64,000 nt of DNA, from the NCBI GenBank assembly GCA_964017235.1, contig OZ024927.1, positions 48,613,293-48,677,292 of the forward strand. The letters run 5' to 3'. Both the position numbers and the translations under genes were made by a program. Source of the DNA: Sabellastarte sp. h YS-2021. Lineage: Eukaryota; Annelida; Polychaeta; Sabellida; Sabellidae. Position 1 is the first letter of the stretch. Every line of letters starts with the position of its first letter. The notes under the pieces were generated by a model. That model did not search any database. It was not told the DNA's origin and saw only the letters and a list, made by a program, of their open reading frames with translations. Positions 37,101-48,287 of the stretch are shown in pieces.

Positions 37101-38594
37101 ATTGCAGATAGCCAATTTTTCTCAAATAACTCATTCACCTACTTTTGGGAGAGCTTTCACTTGGTGAAGTTTCAGACCCATAGCTAATTACTCACCTACT
37201 CAAAATGAGTAAATGCGAATTATCTCATAAAGTATTGCAGATAGCCAATTTTTGTCAAATTAATCATTCACCTACTTTTGGGAGAGCTTTCACTTGGTGA
37301 AGTTTCAGACCCATAGCTAATTACTCACCTACTCAAAATGAGTAAATGCGAATTATCTGTAAAAGTATTGCAGATAGCCAATTTTTCTCAAATAACTCAT
37401 TCACCTACTTTTGGGAGAGCTTTCACTTGGTGAAGTTTCAGACCCATAGCTAATTACTCACCTACTCAAAATGAGTAAATGCGAATTATCTCTAAAAGTA
37501 TTGCAGATAGCCAATTTTTCTCAAATTAATCATTCACCTACTTTTGGGAGAGCTTTCACTTGGTGAAGTTTCAGACCCATAGCTAATTACTCGTCTACTC
37601 AAAATGAGTAAATGCGAATTATCTCTAAAAGTATTGCAGATAGCCAATTTTTCTCAAATAACTCATTCACCTACTTTTGGGAGAGCTTTCACTCTGTGAA
37701 GTTTCGGACCCATAGCTATTTATTCACCTACTCAAAATGAGTAAATGCTAATTATCTGTAAAAGTATTGCGGATACCCAATTTTTATCAAATACTCATTC
37801 ATCTACTTGTGGGAGAGCTTTCACATGGTGAAGTTTCAGACCCATATCTAATTACTCACCTACTCAAAATGAGTAAATGCGAATTATCTCTAAAAGTATT
37901 GCAGATAGCCAATTTTTCTCAAATAACTCATTCACCTACTTTTGGGAGAGCTTTCACTTGGTGAAGTTTCAGACCCATAGATAATTACTCACCTACTCAA
38001 AATGAGTAAATGTGAATTATCTCTTAATAGTATTGCAGATAGCCAATTTTTCTCAAATAACTCATTCACCTACTTTTGGAAGACCTTTCACACACGAAAA
38101 TGAAAAATTGTGAATATCTCGGAAAAGCTATTTCTTCTGCTTTAATGCTCGGCGGGAGATACACACCACGGCAGTGGTCTTGACAAAAATTTTTGTCTCC
38201 CCAAAAATGGTGGCCATTTTGAATTTTCAAAGTTTTTGCAAAACACAAAAATGCTTATATCTCGAAAACTGTGCTATATGGAGCGAACTCAACAAAATTT
38301 TGGACCTGCTGGGTATCTGTGCAGAGTAGCCATGCCAATTTTCAAAATATTTTTGTCTCGCCAAATATAGCGGACATTTTTAATTTTTTAATTTTTTGCA
38401 AAACACAAAAATGCTTATATCGTGAAAACCGTGCTAGATAGAGCAGACTGCGCTGACTTTGGTTGCCACAACAGTATAAGGCTAGAAACGAAGCATTTTC
38501 TTAATACTTTAGCACTCACCTTTATATCCTTTTCGGGACGCTTTGTTTTTGCTATGCAAAAACATTATCTTTTTTTTTGCGAGCGATCCTCTAG
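34179..38594 (+). mobile_element. R-family HINE R2, complete (4.4 kb)
   Basis: Same ends and order as R1: AAGCGTCCC-GCAA-GGGACGCTT; fewer GGCTCCGCC repeats; S169 array (about 34570-35680); S133 array (about 35690-38090); buried I-type 3' end near 38150-38180; CGGGACGCTT; hairpin GTTTTTGC-TAT-GCAAAAAC; CTAG (38591-38594). Flanks TATTAT and TGGTC rejoin to the normal S147 sequence TATTATTGGTC, so the empty site is certain. Confidence 0.9.
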
Positions 38595-38997
38595 TTGGTC
38601 TTGGAGGTTTGGGATGGTAAACCAACATATAGGAAATCATGGGCTGGGATTCTTTTGGTGTGGTCAGATTTGACCTGGGACCCCTCCTTCAAGGGCAGTT
38701 GAGGATAGCCAAACTTACAATTGCTTAGAACTCGCTTATTATTGGTCCTACAAGTTTGGGATGGTAAACAAGCTACAGGAAATCATGGGCTGGGAATTTT
38801 TTTGTGTGGTCGGATTTGACCTTGGATCCCCTCCTTCAAGGTCAAACAAGGATAGCCAAACTTAAAAAGTGCCTATGACTCACTGATTATTGGTCCGAGA
38901 GGTTTGGGATGGTAAACCATCCTAAATTCTTTGGCTGGGAATCTTTTGGTATGGTCAGATTTGACCTTTGGACCCCTTCTTCATGGTCGAACGAGGA
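38595..38997 (+). repeat. S147 satellite, right of R2
   Basis: Nearly three units, continuing the array at 33770-34178. It breaks off at GAGGATATTGC, after which about 240 unassigned bases lead to the C1 3' terminus. Confidence 0.85.
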
Positions 38998-39280
38998 TAT
39001 TGCATTTATAGTATTTCTTTAAATATTTTTAACCTACTTTTTACCCTTAAACAATTACCTTGTTACTTTATTTCATAATACCATTTGCAGGGCACAACTT
39101 TTTTGTCCTTTTCTTCTGTCAGCTTCGAAATATCTTTCGAACATGCTGTTCAGTTACCATTTACTGTATTTCTGTACAGCCCTTTCCCTGATAATTATGC
39201 TTTCCTCTCATTATCACCATCACAAATCCAAAACATTCAGTCAGCTGACACAGTGCCCGTTCACGGGCACTCTCCTCTTG

Positions 39281-39682
39281 TTCAAAACATGAGACCAATC
39301 AATGGGACTTCACAGAAAAGGAATTTCTACTTCAACTTTTCCAAGTATGTGTCTATAAAACCTTAATCATTGAAACTCATAGAAAATGAAAATCAAGCTG
39401 TATAATTGGTGAGTGGTGGTCAGGGATTCTAGAAGTTTTTCTGTTTTTGGTTGCACTTGTGGTGTGTACAGATTTAAATGTTTTACAGACATTTAAATGT
39501 AGAAGAAAAATAATTACAGTGAAAAACCAAGGGAAACCACAATTGTAGAGCTTCAAAAATCCATTGTTTATAGTCCGGAATCTTTGGACCCACTTTATAA
39601 AGACCCTTGCATGACGTTTAGTCTCTGACATTGGCATCTGGCATTCTTACATAACATCACTGTTTTTGATCTTTGTATTCAG
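39281..39682 (+). promoter_or_regulatory. LARS1 upstream region / 5' UTR intron
   Basis: Between the C1 transposon end and the first coding exon. A splice acceptor TTTGATCTTTGTATTCAG ends at 39682, so an untranslated 5' exon probably lies upstream. I cannot place the transcription start; no clear TATA box or CpG-rich promoter is visible, and it may lie inside or left of C1. Confidence 0.45.
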
Positions 39683-39876
39683 GAAATACGATACAGTAGA
39701 ATCAGCAACAGTGCAGTTGAAAAGTTTATAAAGAAGATGAGTTCAGCAGCTGGAGGGAGGAAAGGCACTGCTAAACTCAATGAACTGTTGCAAATTGAGA
39801 GAACAGTTCAACAGCAGTGGGAGGACCAGAAGGTGTTTGAAGTGGACGCTCCAGCACAGGGTTCAGATGATGCCAA
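39683..39876 (+). CDS. LARS1: Leucyl-tRNA synthetase, cytosolic: first coding exon
   Basis: ATG at 39737 opens 46 codons plus two bases: MSSAAGGRKGTAKLNELLQI, then ERTVQQQWEDQKVFEV and DAPAQGSDDA. GTAKL..L..IE...Q..W....VFEV is the N-terminus of eukaryotic cytosolic leucyl-tRNA synthetase, which charges tRNA-Leu with leucine in the cytoplasm. The exon follows an acceptor at 39682 and ends at a donor GTGAGT (39877), phase 2. The first 54 bases are 5' UTR. Joined to the next exon it reads through without a break. Product identity is secure; only the extent of the UTR is uncertain. Confidence 0.95.
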
Positions 39877-40374
39877 GTGAGTTGCTTTGTTAACCTTATT
39901 AGGTCATTTATGATGAAGTTATAAGTCTGTCAGGCAAGGCTAGATGGTGTTTAGCGTATCACTTTTAAGGGCAGGGAGGGGATAAATATAAGTCTTATTG
40001 GATCTTTAGGATTATGATGAGTCACTTAAGTTTCAGCAGAATCCGTACTTTAACACTTTGCCTAATTTAATACAACATGCTTAATAAAGGAAAATATGAA
40101 TTAATAAAATTATTAATCAATGTTGATGTCTTTGTCAGACAATTATGGTGAAAATGTAATTAAACATTTTTCACTTACAGGTATCATTTTTGCGATATTT
40201 AAAAGAATAGGTGTCAAATGACATTGATATGAAGCAAACTTTAATTTGTGTATTTCTGAATTGTCTAAAGGGGGAAGTCTTATATCTAAGTGTTGAAACT
40301 TAAAATTTATTAATGTGGATTTTCTTTACAATAAATTCAATAATACTATGAAAAGTGATAGATATGTGTTCATT
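39877..40374 (+). other. LARS1 intron 1, left part
   Basis: AT-rich intron from GTGAGT to the R3 insertion; nothing else recognised. The right part (44364-44443) ends in the acceptor CATTTTTTTCAG. Confidence 0.7.
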
Positions 40375-43300
40375 AAGCGTCCCGCAAGGGACGCTTGTTT
40401 GTGTATGGGAGACCTTCAGGCTCCGCCGGCTCTGCCGGCTCCGCATTTTGTTTTCCTTATAACTCTGTAACCGTTAGGCGGATTCTTTTCAAATTTGGCA
40501 GGTTTAGGCAGTAGCCTTGGGGAATGTTTTTGAATATGCTGCAGTGACATTTCAACCAATCAGAGAGGTCACATGACCAAAAATGTCTTTTTTCGATGGG
40601 GAAGCTTGTCCGGATGATAACTTGAAAGGAATTTTATCAATTCACCTGAAACTTGGCAAATACATTCATTTTATTAAAATCTGGAAATCATTAGATTTTG
40701 GCATTGATTGGTTAAGAAATGGCCGAGTAATTAATGATTAATTAATCATTATGAATTTTCCCATTAAGGAAAACACAAAAATGCTTACATCTCGAAAACC
40801 GTACTAGATAGAGCGATTTCGACGAAATTTTTGACCCGCAGGGTATCTCTGCGGAGTAGTTATCCCATTTTTGAAAAAAAATTTGTCTCGCCAAAAATGG
40901 CGGCCATTTTGAATTTTCGAATTTTTCGCAAAAATTGCAAAACATAAAAATGCTTATATCTCGAAAACCGCACTAGATAGAGCGATTTCGACGAAATTTT
41001 TGACCCGCAGGGTATCTCTGCGGAGTAGTTGTCCCAGGTTTGAAAAAAATTTTGTCTCGCCAAAAATGGCGGCCATTTTGAATTTTTGAATTTTTCGCAA
41101 AAATTGCAAAACATAAAAATGCTTATATCTCGAAAACCGTACTAGATAGAGCAATTTCGACGAAATTTTTGACCCACAGGGTATCTCTGCAGAGCAGCTA
41201 TCCCAAAGAGCTTTCACTTGGTGAAGTTTCAGACCCATAGCTAATTGCTCACCTACTCAAAATGAGTAAATGCGAATTACCTCTAAAAGTATTGCAGATG
41301 GCCAATTTTTCTCAAATAACTCATTCACCTACTTTTGGAAGAGCTTTCACATGGTGAAGTTTCAGACCCATAGCTAATTACTCACCTACTCAAAATGAGT
41401 AAATGCTAATTATCTCAAAAACTATTGCGGATACCCAATTTTTATCAAATAACTCATTCATGTACTTTTGGGAGAGCTTTCACATGGTGAAGTTTCAGAC
41501 CCGTAGATAATTACTCACCTACTCAAAATGAGTAAATGCGAATTATCTCTTAACAGTATTGCAGATAGCCAATTTTTTTCAAATAACTCATTCACCTACT
41601 TTTGGAAGAGCTTTCACATGGTGAAGTTTCAGACCCATAGCTAATTATTCACCTACTCAAAATGAGTAAATGTGAATTATCTCTAAAAGTATTGCAGATA
41701 GCCAATTTTTCTCAAATAACTCATTCACCTACTTTTGGGAGAGCTTTCACTCCGTGAAGTTTCAGACCCATAGCTAATTATTTACCTACTCAAAATGAGT
41801 AAATGCTAATTATCTGTAAAAGTATTGCGGATACCCAATTTTTATCAAATAACTCATTCATCTACTTGTGGGAGAGCTTTCACATGGTGAAGTTTCAGAC
41901 CCATAGCTAATTACTCACCTACTCAAAATGAGTAAATGCGAATTATCTCTAAAAGTATTGCAGATAGCCAATTTTTCTCAAATAAATCATTCACCTACTT
42001 TTGGGAGAGCTTTCACTTGGTGAAGTTTCAGACCCATAGCTAATTACTCACCTACTCAAAATGAGTAAATGCGAATTATCTCTAAAAGTATTGCAGATAG
42101 CCAATTTTTCTCAAATAACTCATTCACCTACTTTTGGGAGAGCTTTCACTGTGTGAAGTTTCAGACCCATAGCTATTTATTCACCTACTCAAAATGAGTA
42201 AATGCTACTTATCTGTAAAAGTATTGCGGATACCCAATTTTTATCAAATTCTCATTCATCTACTTGTGGGAGAGCTTTCACATGGTGAAGTTTCAGACCC
42301 ATAGCTAATTACTTGCCTACTCAAAATGAGTAAATGCGAATTATCTCTAAAAGTATTGCCGATAGCCAATTTTTCTAAAATAACTCATTCACCTACTTTT
42401 GGAAGAGCTTTCACTTGGTGAAGTTTCAGACCCATAGCTAATTACTCACCTACTCAAAATGAGTAAATGCTAATTATCTCAAAAACTATTGCGGATACCC
42501 AATTTTTATCAAATAACTCATTCATGTACTTTTGGGAGAGCTTTCACATGGTGAAGTTTCAGACCCGTAGATAATTACTCACCTACTCAAAATGAGTAAA
42601 TGCGAATTATCTCTTAAAAGTATTGCAGATAGCCAATTTTTTTCAAATAACTCATTCACCTACTTTTGGAAGAGCTTTCACATGGTGAAGTTTCAGACCC
42701 ATAGCTAATTACTCACCTACTCAAAATGAGTAAATGTGAATTATCTCTAAAAGTATTGCAGATAGCCAATTTTTCTCAAATAACTCATTCACCTACTTTT
42801 GGGAGAGCTTTCACTCCGTGAAGTTTCAGACCCATAGCTAATTATTTACCTACTCAAAATGAGTAAATGCTAATTATCTGTAAAAGTATTGCGGATACCC
42901 AATTTTTATCAAATAACTCATTCATCTACTTGTGGGAGAGCTTTCACATGGTGAAGTTTCAGACCCATAGCTAATTACTCACCTACTCAAAATGAGTAAA
43001 TGCGAATTATCTCTAAAAGTATTGCAGATAGCCAATTTTTCTCAAATAAATCATTCACCTACTTTTGGGAGAGCTTTCACTTGGTGAAGTTTCAGACCCA
43101 TAGCTAATTACTCACCTACTCAAAATGAGTAAATGCGAATTATCTCTAAAAGTATTGCAGATAGCCAATTTTTCTCAAATAACTCATTCACCTACTTTTG
43201 GGAGAGCTTTCACTGTGTGAAGTTTCAGACCCATAGCTATTTATTCACCTACTCAAAATGAGTAAATGCTACTTATCTGTAAAAGTATTGCGGATACCCA

Positions 43301-44363
43301 ATTTTTATCAAATTCTCATTCATCTACTTGTGGGAGAGCTTTCACATGGTGAAGTTTCAGACCCATAGCTAATTACTTGCCTACTCAAAATGAGTAAATG
43401 CGAATTATCTCTAAAAGTATTGCAGATAGCCAATTTTTCTCAAATAACTCATTCACCTACTTTTGGGAGAGCTTTCACTTGGTGAAGTTTCAGACCCATA
43501 GCTATTTATTCACCTACTCAAAATGAGTAAATGCTACTTATCTGTAAAAGTATTGCGGATACCCAATTTTTATCAAATTCTCATTCATCTACTTGTGGGA
43601 GAGCTTTCACATGGTGAAGTTTCAGACCCATAGCTAATTACTTGCCTACTCAAAATGAGTAAATGCGAATTATCTCTAAAAGTATTGCAGATAGCCAATT
43701 TTTCTAAAATAACTCATTCACCTACTTTTGGGAGAGCTTTCACTTGGTGAAGTTTCAGACCCATAGCTAATTATTCACCTACTCAAAATGAGTAAATGTG
43801 AATTATCTCTTAATAGTATTGCAGATTACCAATTTTTCTCAAATAACTCATTCACCTACTTTTGGAAGAGCTTTCACACACGAAAATGAAAAATTGTGAA
43901 TATCTCGGAAAAGCTATTTCTTCTCCTTTAATGCTCGGTGGGAGATACACACCGCGGCAGTGGTCTTGACAAAAATTTTTGTCTCCCCAAAAATGGTGGC
44001 CATTTTGAATTTTCAAAGTTTTTGCAAAACATAAAAATGCTTATATCTCGAAAACCGTGCTATATGGAGCGAACTCAACAAAATTTTGGACCTGCTGGGT
44101 ATCTCTGCAGAGTAGCCATGCCAATTTTCCAAATATTTTTGTATTGCCAAATATAGCGGACATTTTTAATTTTTTAATTTTTTGCAAAACACAAAAATGC
44201 TTATATCTTGAAAACCGTGCTAGATAGAGCAGACTGCGCTGACTTTGGTTGCCACAACAGTATAAGGCTAGAAACGAAGCATTTCCTTAATACTTTAGCA
44301 CTCACCTTTATATCCTTTTCGGGACGCTTTCTTTATCTTTTTTTTTTGCGAGCGATCCTCTAG
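40375..44363 (+). mobile_element. R-family HINE R3 in LARS1 intron 1 (4.0 kb)
   Basis: 5' hairpin as in R1 and R2; only two to three GGCTCCGCC-like repeats; a short S169 array (about 40770-41200, under three units); a long S133 array (about 41210-43870) including a duplicated block of seven to eight units; buried I-type 3' end at about 43934-43970; CGGGACGCTT; CTAG (44360-44363). The 3' hairpin of R1 and R2 is deleted. Flanks GTTCAT and TTTCTTTTG fit a TT insertion. Confidence 0.88.
41210..43870 (+). repeat. S133 array in R3 with higher-order repeat
   Basis: About 20 units. Variant units (GCTAATTATCTGTAAAAG with GCGGATACCC; TTCATCTACTTGTGGG) recur in the same order in 41350-42440 and 42430-43520, so a block of about 1.1 kb was duplicated recently. 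Confidence 0.8.
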
Positions 44364-44399
44364 TTTTCTTTTGTGTTTAACAAATAGATTATTCTGTAA

Positions 44400-44546
<147 letters not shown>

Positions 44547-44599
44547 TAGTTACTTCAGTTGATGTTAATATATTGAAATGAAAAGTTTTCACATTTGTT

Positions 44600-45723
44600 A
44601 ACGCTCGACGATAGGAGAGGGTTATTGTAATCAGTTTGTTTCTGTCAGTCTGTCTGTCTGTCTGTCTGTGCACCGTTTCGCCCTTATAACTCAAAAACTA
44701 TAACACCAATCGAGCTCAAATTTGGTGGGCAGGTATTTTATGGGGTACAGACGGATTCTTTCAAATTTGGTGTAATTTGTGTGAAAACTAAAGCCAGGAG
44801 AGAGTTTTTCTTATTTTTAATTGGGCTTTTACAGTGAAATCTGCTTCTCTGTCTGTGCACCATTTTGCCCTTATAACTCAAAAACTATAACTTCAATCAA
44901 TCTCAAATTTGGTGGGAAGGTATTTCATGGGGTACAGACAGATTCTTTCAAATTTGGTGTAATTTGTTTGAAAATTAAAGCCAGGAGAGAGTTTTTCTTA
45001 TTTTAATTGGGAATACACAGTGAAACTGCTTCTCTTCATCACATACGTAAAAATCAATAATTTTGCTTTCTGATGAAGTCATTACTAAGTGATGTCACAA
45101 TGTAACTGCCATTGTGAGGTCAGAAACCTAGCTTGTGATACTTGATGTCTTTAAGTAAAAATATTTCTTCTCATTGTATGTCTTGAAATTGACATAAACA
45201 TAATAAAGAGGGAGGTGGTATATTCATCATTTTTATTAATTATTATTTCTGTTTTATTTTCTCTTTTTTCTTTCAATTCCTTGACAGTCCATCACAAAAA
45301 ATTACCATGCATGATTTTCACCAAGAAGTGACCTTTAAGCAGAATTTTTACCTCCACCAGCAGTTTATGTTTTTTTGTGTTAATTGTTTATGTTTGTTTT
45401 ATTTATTTTTTTTTGTGTGTGTGTTTAGATTACTCTAAAACTAATGAACAGATCTTTATTTAAAAATTTGTGAGTAGGACCTGACTGAAGGAAGAAGTTA
45501 CTAAAAGAAAGATCAGGATCTTATTTTAGATACAAAAAATTCATGATTTTTCAGAGGTCCCATTTCAATGTATTTTTAATGACTTTAGCTTTCTACTTGA
45601 TATTTCTATGAAAATTAATTTACATGTTTGGTTTTATTTTATTGTCTTCCTTACAATATTTTATATCACTTGAGAGACTGGTCACATGGAGTCGAGCGTT
45701 TTGCTCTCTCTGAGTGCATCTTG
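44600..45723 (+). mobile_element. H-family HINE in LARS1 intron 2 (1.1 kb)
   Basis: Starts AACGCTCGAC after TT (44598-44599), without an obvious 5' palindrome, then (GTCT)n and two tandem units of about 180 bp with CCTTATAACTCAAAAACTAT and TTCAAATTTGGTGTAATTTG. The 3' end is GTCGAGCGTT (45691-45700), the exact inverse of the start, hairpin GCTCTC-TCT-GAGTGC (45703-45717, one mismatch) and CTTG (45720-45723) before TT. Confidence 0.82.
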
Positions 45724-46539
45724 TTGAATCTGTATTAACGTAATACCCATTTCAAACCACAGGCAGTGTAACCCGCTGTTACATGCGTCTGCCTGCTGTC
45801 CGTATACTTGTGATACAGTGGCCCGCCGTCCCAATCCTTCAATGTTCTAAGGAAGTTTTAAAATGTTTAACATTTCCACCTCAGAATGTCACAATGTCAG
45901 GTACAATCAGTCACCGTCCCTTGTCCGCCCTACCACCATCCTTATATCCATGTCTGTCAGTCCATTTCAGTGACCCTCCGCAGATAAATTTTTCATATGG
46001 TAACCAAAGGTGTGGTCTGTGGTTTATATAAGGTTGTGACTCATTCTCTTTTCGGTAGCACGTGTTTATTCAATGGCTGAAGAAGGTTAGTTAAGGTTAA
46101 CACAGGTTAGCTCTTGCTGACCAACATTCGTACCAGTGTTGTTCCACTGTTATTGACAGTTACACGCCGTGTCTCATCACTGACCATGCACATGATACCT
46201 TATGGATACATCAAATCTCGGAAGATATGAGGCAGTTCCGCTGCCTTGTAAAACTTGTAACAGCGGATTATACCTGATACCGCCTGTAGTGTGAATGGGG
46301 CAGAAGTAATCAAGCAGTTTTAATTCCATGCTTCACTATAAGTACATTAAAATTCTGTGAATAAGTGTTCATAGCGAAAACAAGATATTGTGCCAATATT
46401 TGCAGTGCATTCCAATCTATTGATTGGACAAAATGTATGGTTTACATCATTGGCACCTTTCTTAAATATAAACACTGCAGTACAATAAATGTCAATAATA
46501 TGTTTCTTGATGCACCTTCTTCCAATGGTACTATCTTTA
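45724..46539 (+). other. LARS1 intron 2, unassigned part
   Basis: No repeat or gene recognised. An 82-codon open frame (45783-46031) has no recognisable domain. Confidence 0.5.
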
Positions 46540-46800
46540 AAGGCTGTGGGGTATTGTTTTTACTCATGGTGTCTGGGTTGTCAGGAAACATTTTGTCTGG
46601 GCTGTATCTCAGAAACCATGAAGAAGTTGTAGTGCACTGCTTTTAAGATTTTTTCGGATTTAACTCTGTCAGGCTTCCACAGCCTAAACCAATGCATAGA
46701 TTTTCACCAAACTATCAGGACATGTTTAATTTAGAGGATCTACAGCTGATTAAGTTTTGGGGGACTGCCTGGTTGCCATGGCAATGGTTTATTTTGGGGG
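46540..46800 (+). mobile_element. Degraded G-type HINE fragment
   Basis: CTGTGGGGTATTG, TTACTCATGGTGTCTGG and TTTGTCTGGGCTGTATCTCAGAAACC match the start of G at 53500-53600. The rest (to about 46800) is diverged satellite-like sequence. No ends are left. Confidence 0.55.
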
Positions 46801-46820
46801 GTCTTAAAGTTTGTCATAGA

Positions 46821-46970
46821 TCCTCAGTGGCCTAGTGGTTAGCAAGTTTGACATCTAAACACAGGCAGTTGCTGTGTGGGTTCAACTCCAGTGGCAAATG
46901 TTATGGACCTATCTCAATATGACCCTGGCTGTGAAACGGGATGTAAAGCATCAGCTTTAATGTGACTTTA
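46821..46970 (+). mobile_element. tRNA-derived SINE in LARS1 intron 2
   Basis: A-box TGGCCTAGTGG (46828-46838) and B-box GGTTCAACTCC (46879-46889) are spaced like an RNA polymerase III promoter. A tRNA-unrelated tail CTGTGAAACGGGATGTAAAG follows. I see no intact cloverleaf, so it is a SINE and not a tRNA gene. The family is not identified. Confidence 0.75.
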
Positions 46971-47313
46971 AGGTTGTTATTGTTCTACAGGCAATATCCA
47001 TACAACATTATTCATTCAAAGAATAAATAAAATCAGTAATTTTTTGACATTTGTGTGCATCTTACATTTGAAGATGATCCTTAATTTCCCCAAATCTCAA
47101 TGATGCTGGGGTTACTGCCTGCAGAGGCTGGCTGTTTTTAATTTTATGTTTTTCTAGAACTGCGTCATTTTTACTCGCATATTAATGTATAAATAAGATA
47201 TACATGGTCAGTAATCCACTGCTTACCATTGATATGTACATCCTCAATGTTTATTGTCTTTCAGTTTTATATTCACGAATTCAAAGACATTCCTTCATTT
47301 GTATTTGTTTCAG

Positions 47314-47529
47314 TTTGCCATAGGCTTCCAGAGACTTCAAGGCAAGAAATGTCTGTTTCCCTTTGGCCTTCACTGCACTGGTATGCCCATCAAGGCATGT
47401 GCAGACAAACTGCAGCATGAAATTGAGGACTTTGGTTTGCCACCTGTATTTCCAGTGGAAGAAGAACTAGAGAAACCTGCAGAGTCTGCAAAAGAAGATC
47501 CAGGCAAAGACAAAAATAAAGGCAAAAAG
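47314..47529 (+). CDS. LARS1: Leucyl-tRNA synthetase: third coding exon
   Basis: Acceptor TTTGTTTCAG ends at 47313; donor GTAACT starts at 47530. It encodes 72 residues in phase 0, [40 protein letters not shown] and an acidic-basic tail ending KDKNKGKK. The [14 protein letters not shown] stretch is diagnostic of eukaryotic cytosolic leucyl-tRNA synthetase, and the following charged linker matches the family's variable insert. This ends at residue 148 of a protein that is usually near 1,180 residues. The remaining exons are not in the window. Confidence 0.97.
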
Positions 47530-47921
47530 GTAACTTCACTGCAGGGGAATAGAGACTGTTGAATTGACTAGCCATAACTTATTTGCTAGTAGGGATTTGT
47601 CATAAAAAATGTGTACATCTGGAGCTTGCCAATGCAAAACCGTACAGATTTCCCGGACTTTGTGTTTTAGTGCACCCCAATAAAACATGGACGTTTCCTG
47701 TCAATGTAATCATAGTAAAAGTCCCCAAATGCACAAAATATGGGATAAAAGCATGTAATATCTTCAGATTTCTGTCCAATATTTTAAGTTTTCCTTCCAT
47801 TATACGTGTTGTCAAGTGAGATTTGGTTATAAAGTGTCGCAACCAAAACATGGAAGTTCTGCTCAAAGTATCACAAAAATGTCTGCAAATGGATGAAAAT
47901 ATGGGAATACAAGCTTATAAT
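47530..47921 (+). other. LARS1 intron 3, start
   Basis: Starts with donor GTAACT. Two open frames of 78-88 codons overlap here on opposite strands and neither shows a domain. Intron 3 continues past the end of the window. Confidence 0.6.
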
Positions 47922-48103
47922 TGTATCCACTGGAGGCATCCGGTGGATACTTTGGTTTAGCGTTTGCAACGCCGCCGCCACCACACGTAGTAGTGGGTGG
48001 ACAATTAGACGTGTGCTCGATTAATCGTCGGTGACAGCGTAAAATCGCGGTCGGTGATTAACGTTTTCTAATGATCGAATATTCAGCTTAAATCTTACCT
48101 TTC

Positions 48104-48285
48104 CTGATTTATCTCAATATCCACATATTTTCCATATATTTTACAATTTTTTACTTAATAAATTAACAGATTTGTCATGCATTTCGAGTTTGTTTAAGTG
48201 GGTGCTTTCAGTAGATTCTAAATGTCGGAACACCGTTATTCTTACCGGATTGACCTATACTTTATCCCGGAAAGTGTTTCTTAAA
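48104..48285 (+). mobile_element. Fragment related to the MITE at 10706
   Basis: Parallels about 10780-10965: ATATCCACATATTTT, TTTTACTTAATAAATT, TTCTAAATGTCG, TACCGGATTGACCTATACTT and CCGGAAAGTGTTTC. Neither terminal repeat is present. Confidence 0.65.
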
Positions 48286-48287
48286 TA

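Larger units (their letters stand above)
30847..39280 (+). mobile_element. C-family HINE C1, containing R2 (8.4 kb)
   Basis: The 5' end ATGTCAGCTGACT opens a hairpin CAGCTGACT-TGTC-AGTCAGCTG, then GGGCGTCCGCGTCCGCG and a leader with CTTCTCCTCCAAAACTAC. An S155 array (about 31210-33760) passes at TTGTATCCA into S147 (33770-34178), which is interrupted by R2 and resumes to about 38997. The 3' end is AGTCAGCTGACA (39239-39250), the exact inverse of the start, then a perfect hairpin AGTGCCCGT-TC-ACGGGCACT (39252-39271) and CTTG (39277-39280) before TT. Without R2 it is 4.0 kb. The internal satellite switch suggests it is a composite. Confidence 0.8.

Noticed and set aside
46821..46900. Functional tRNA gene
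   Set aside because: A and B boxes are present but no full cloverleaf is visible and a SINE-type tail follows.
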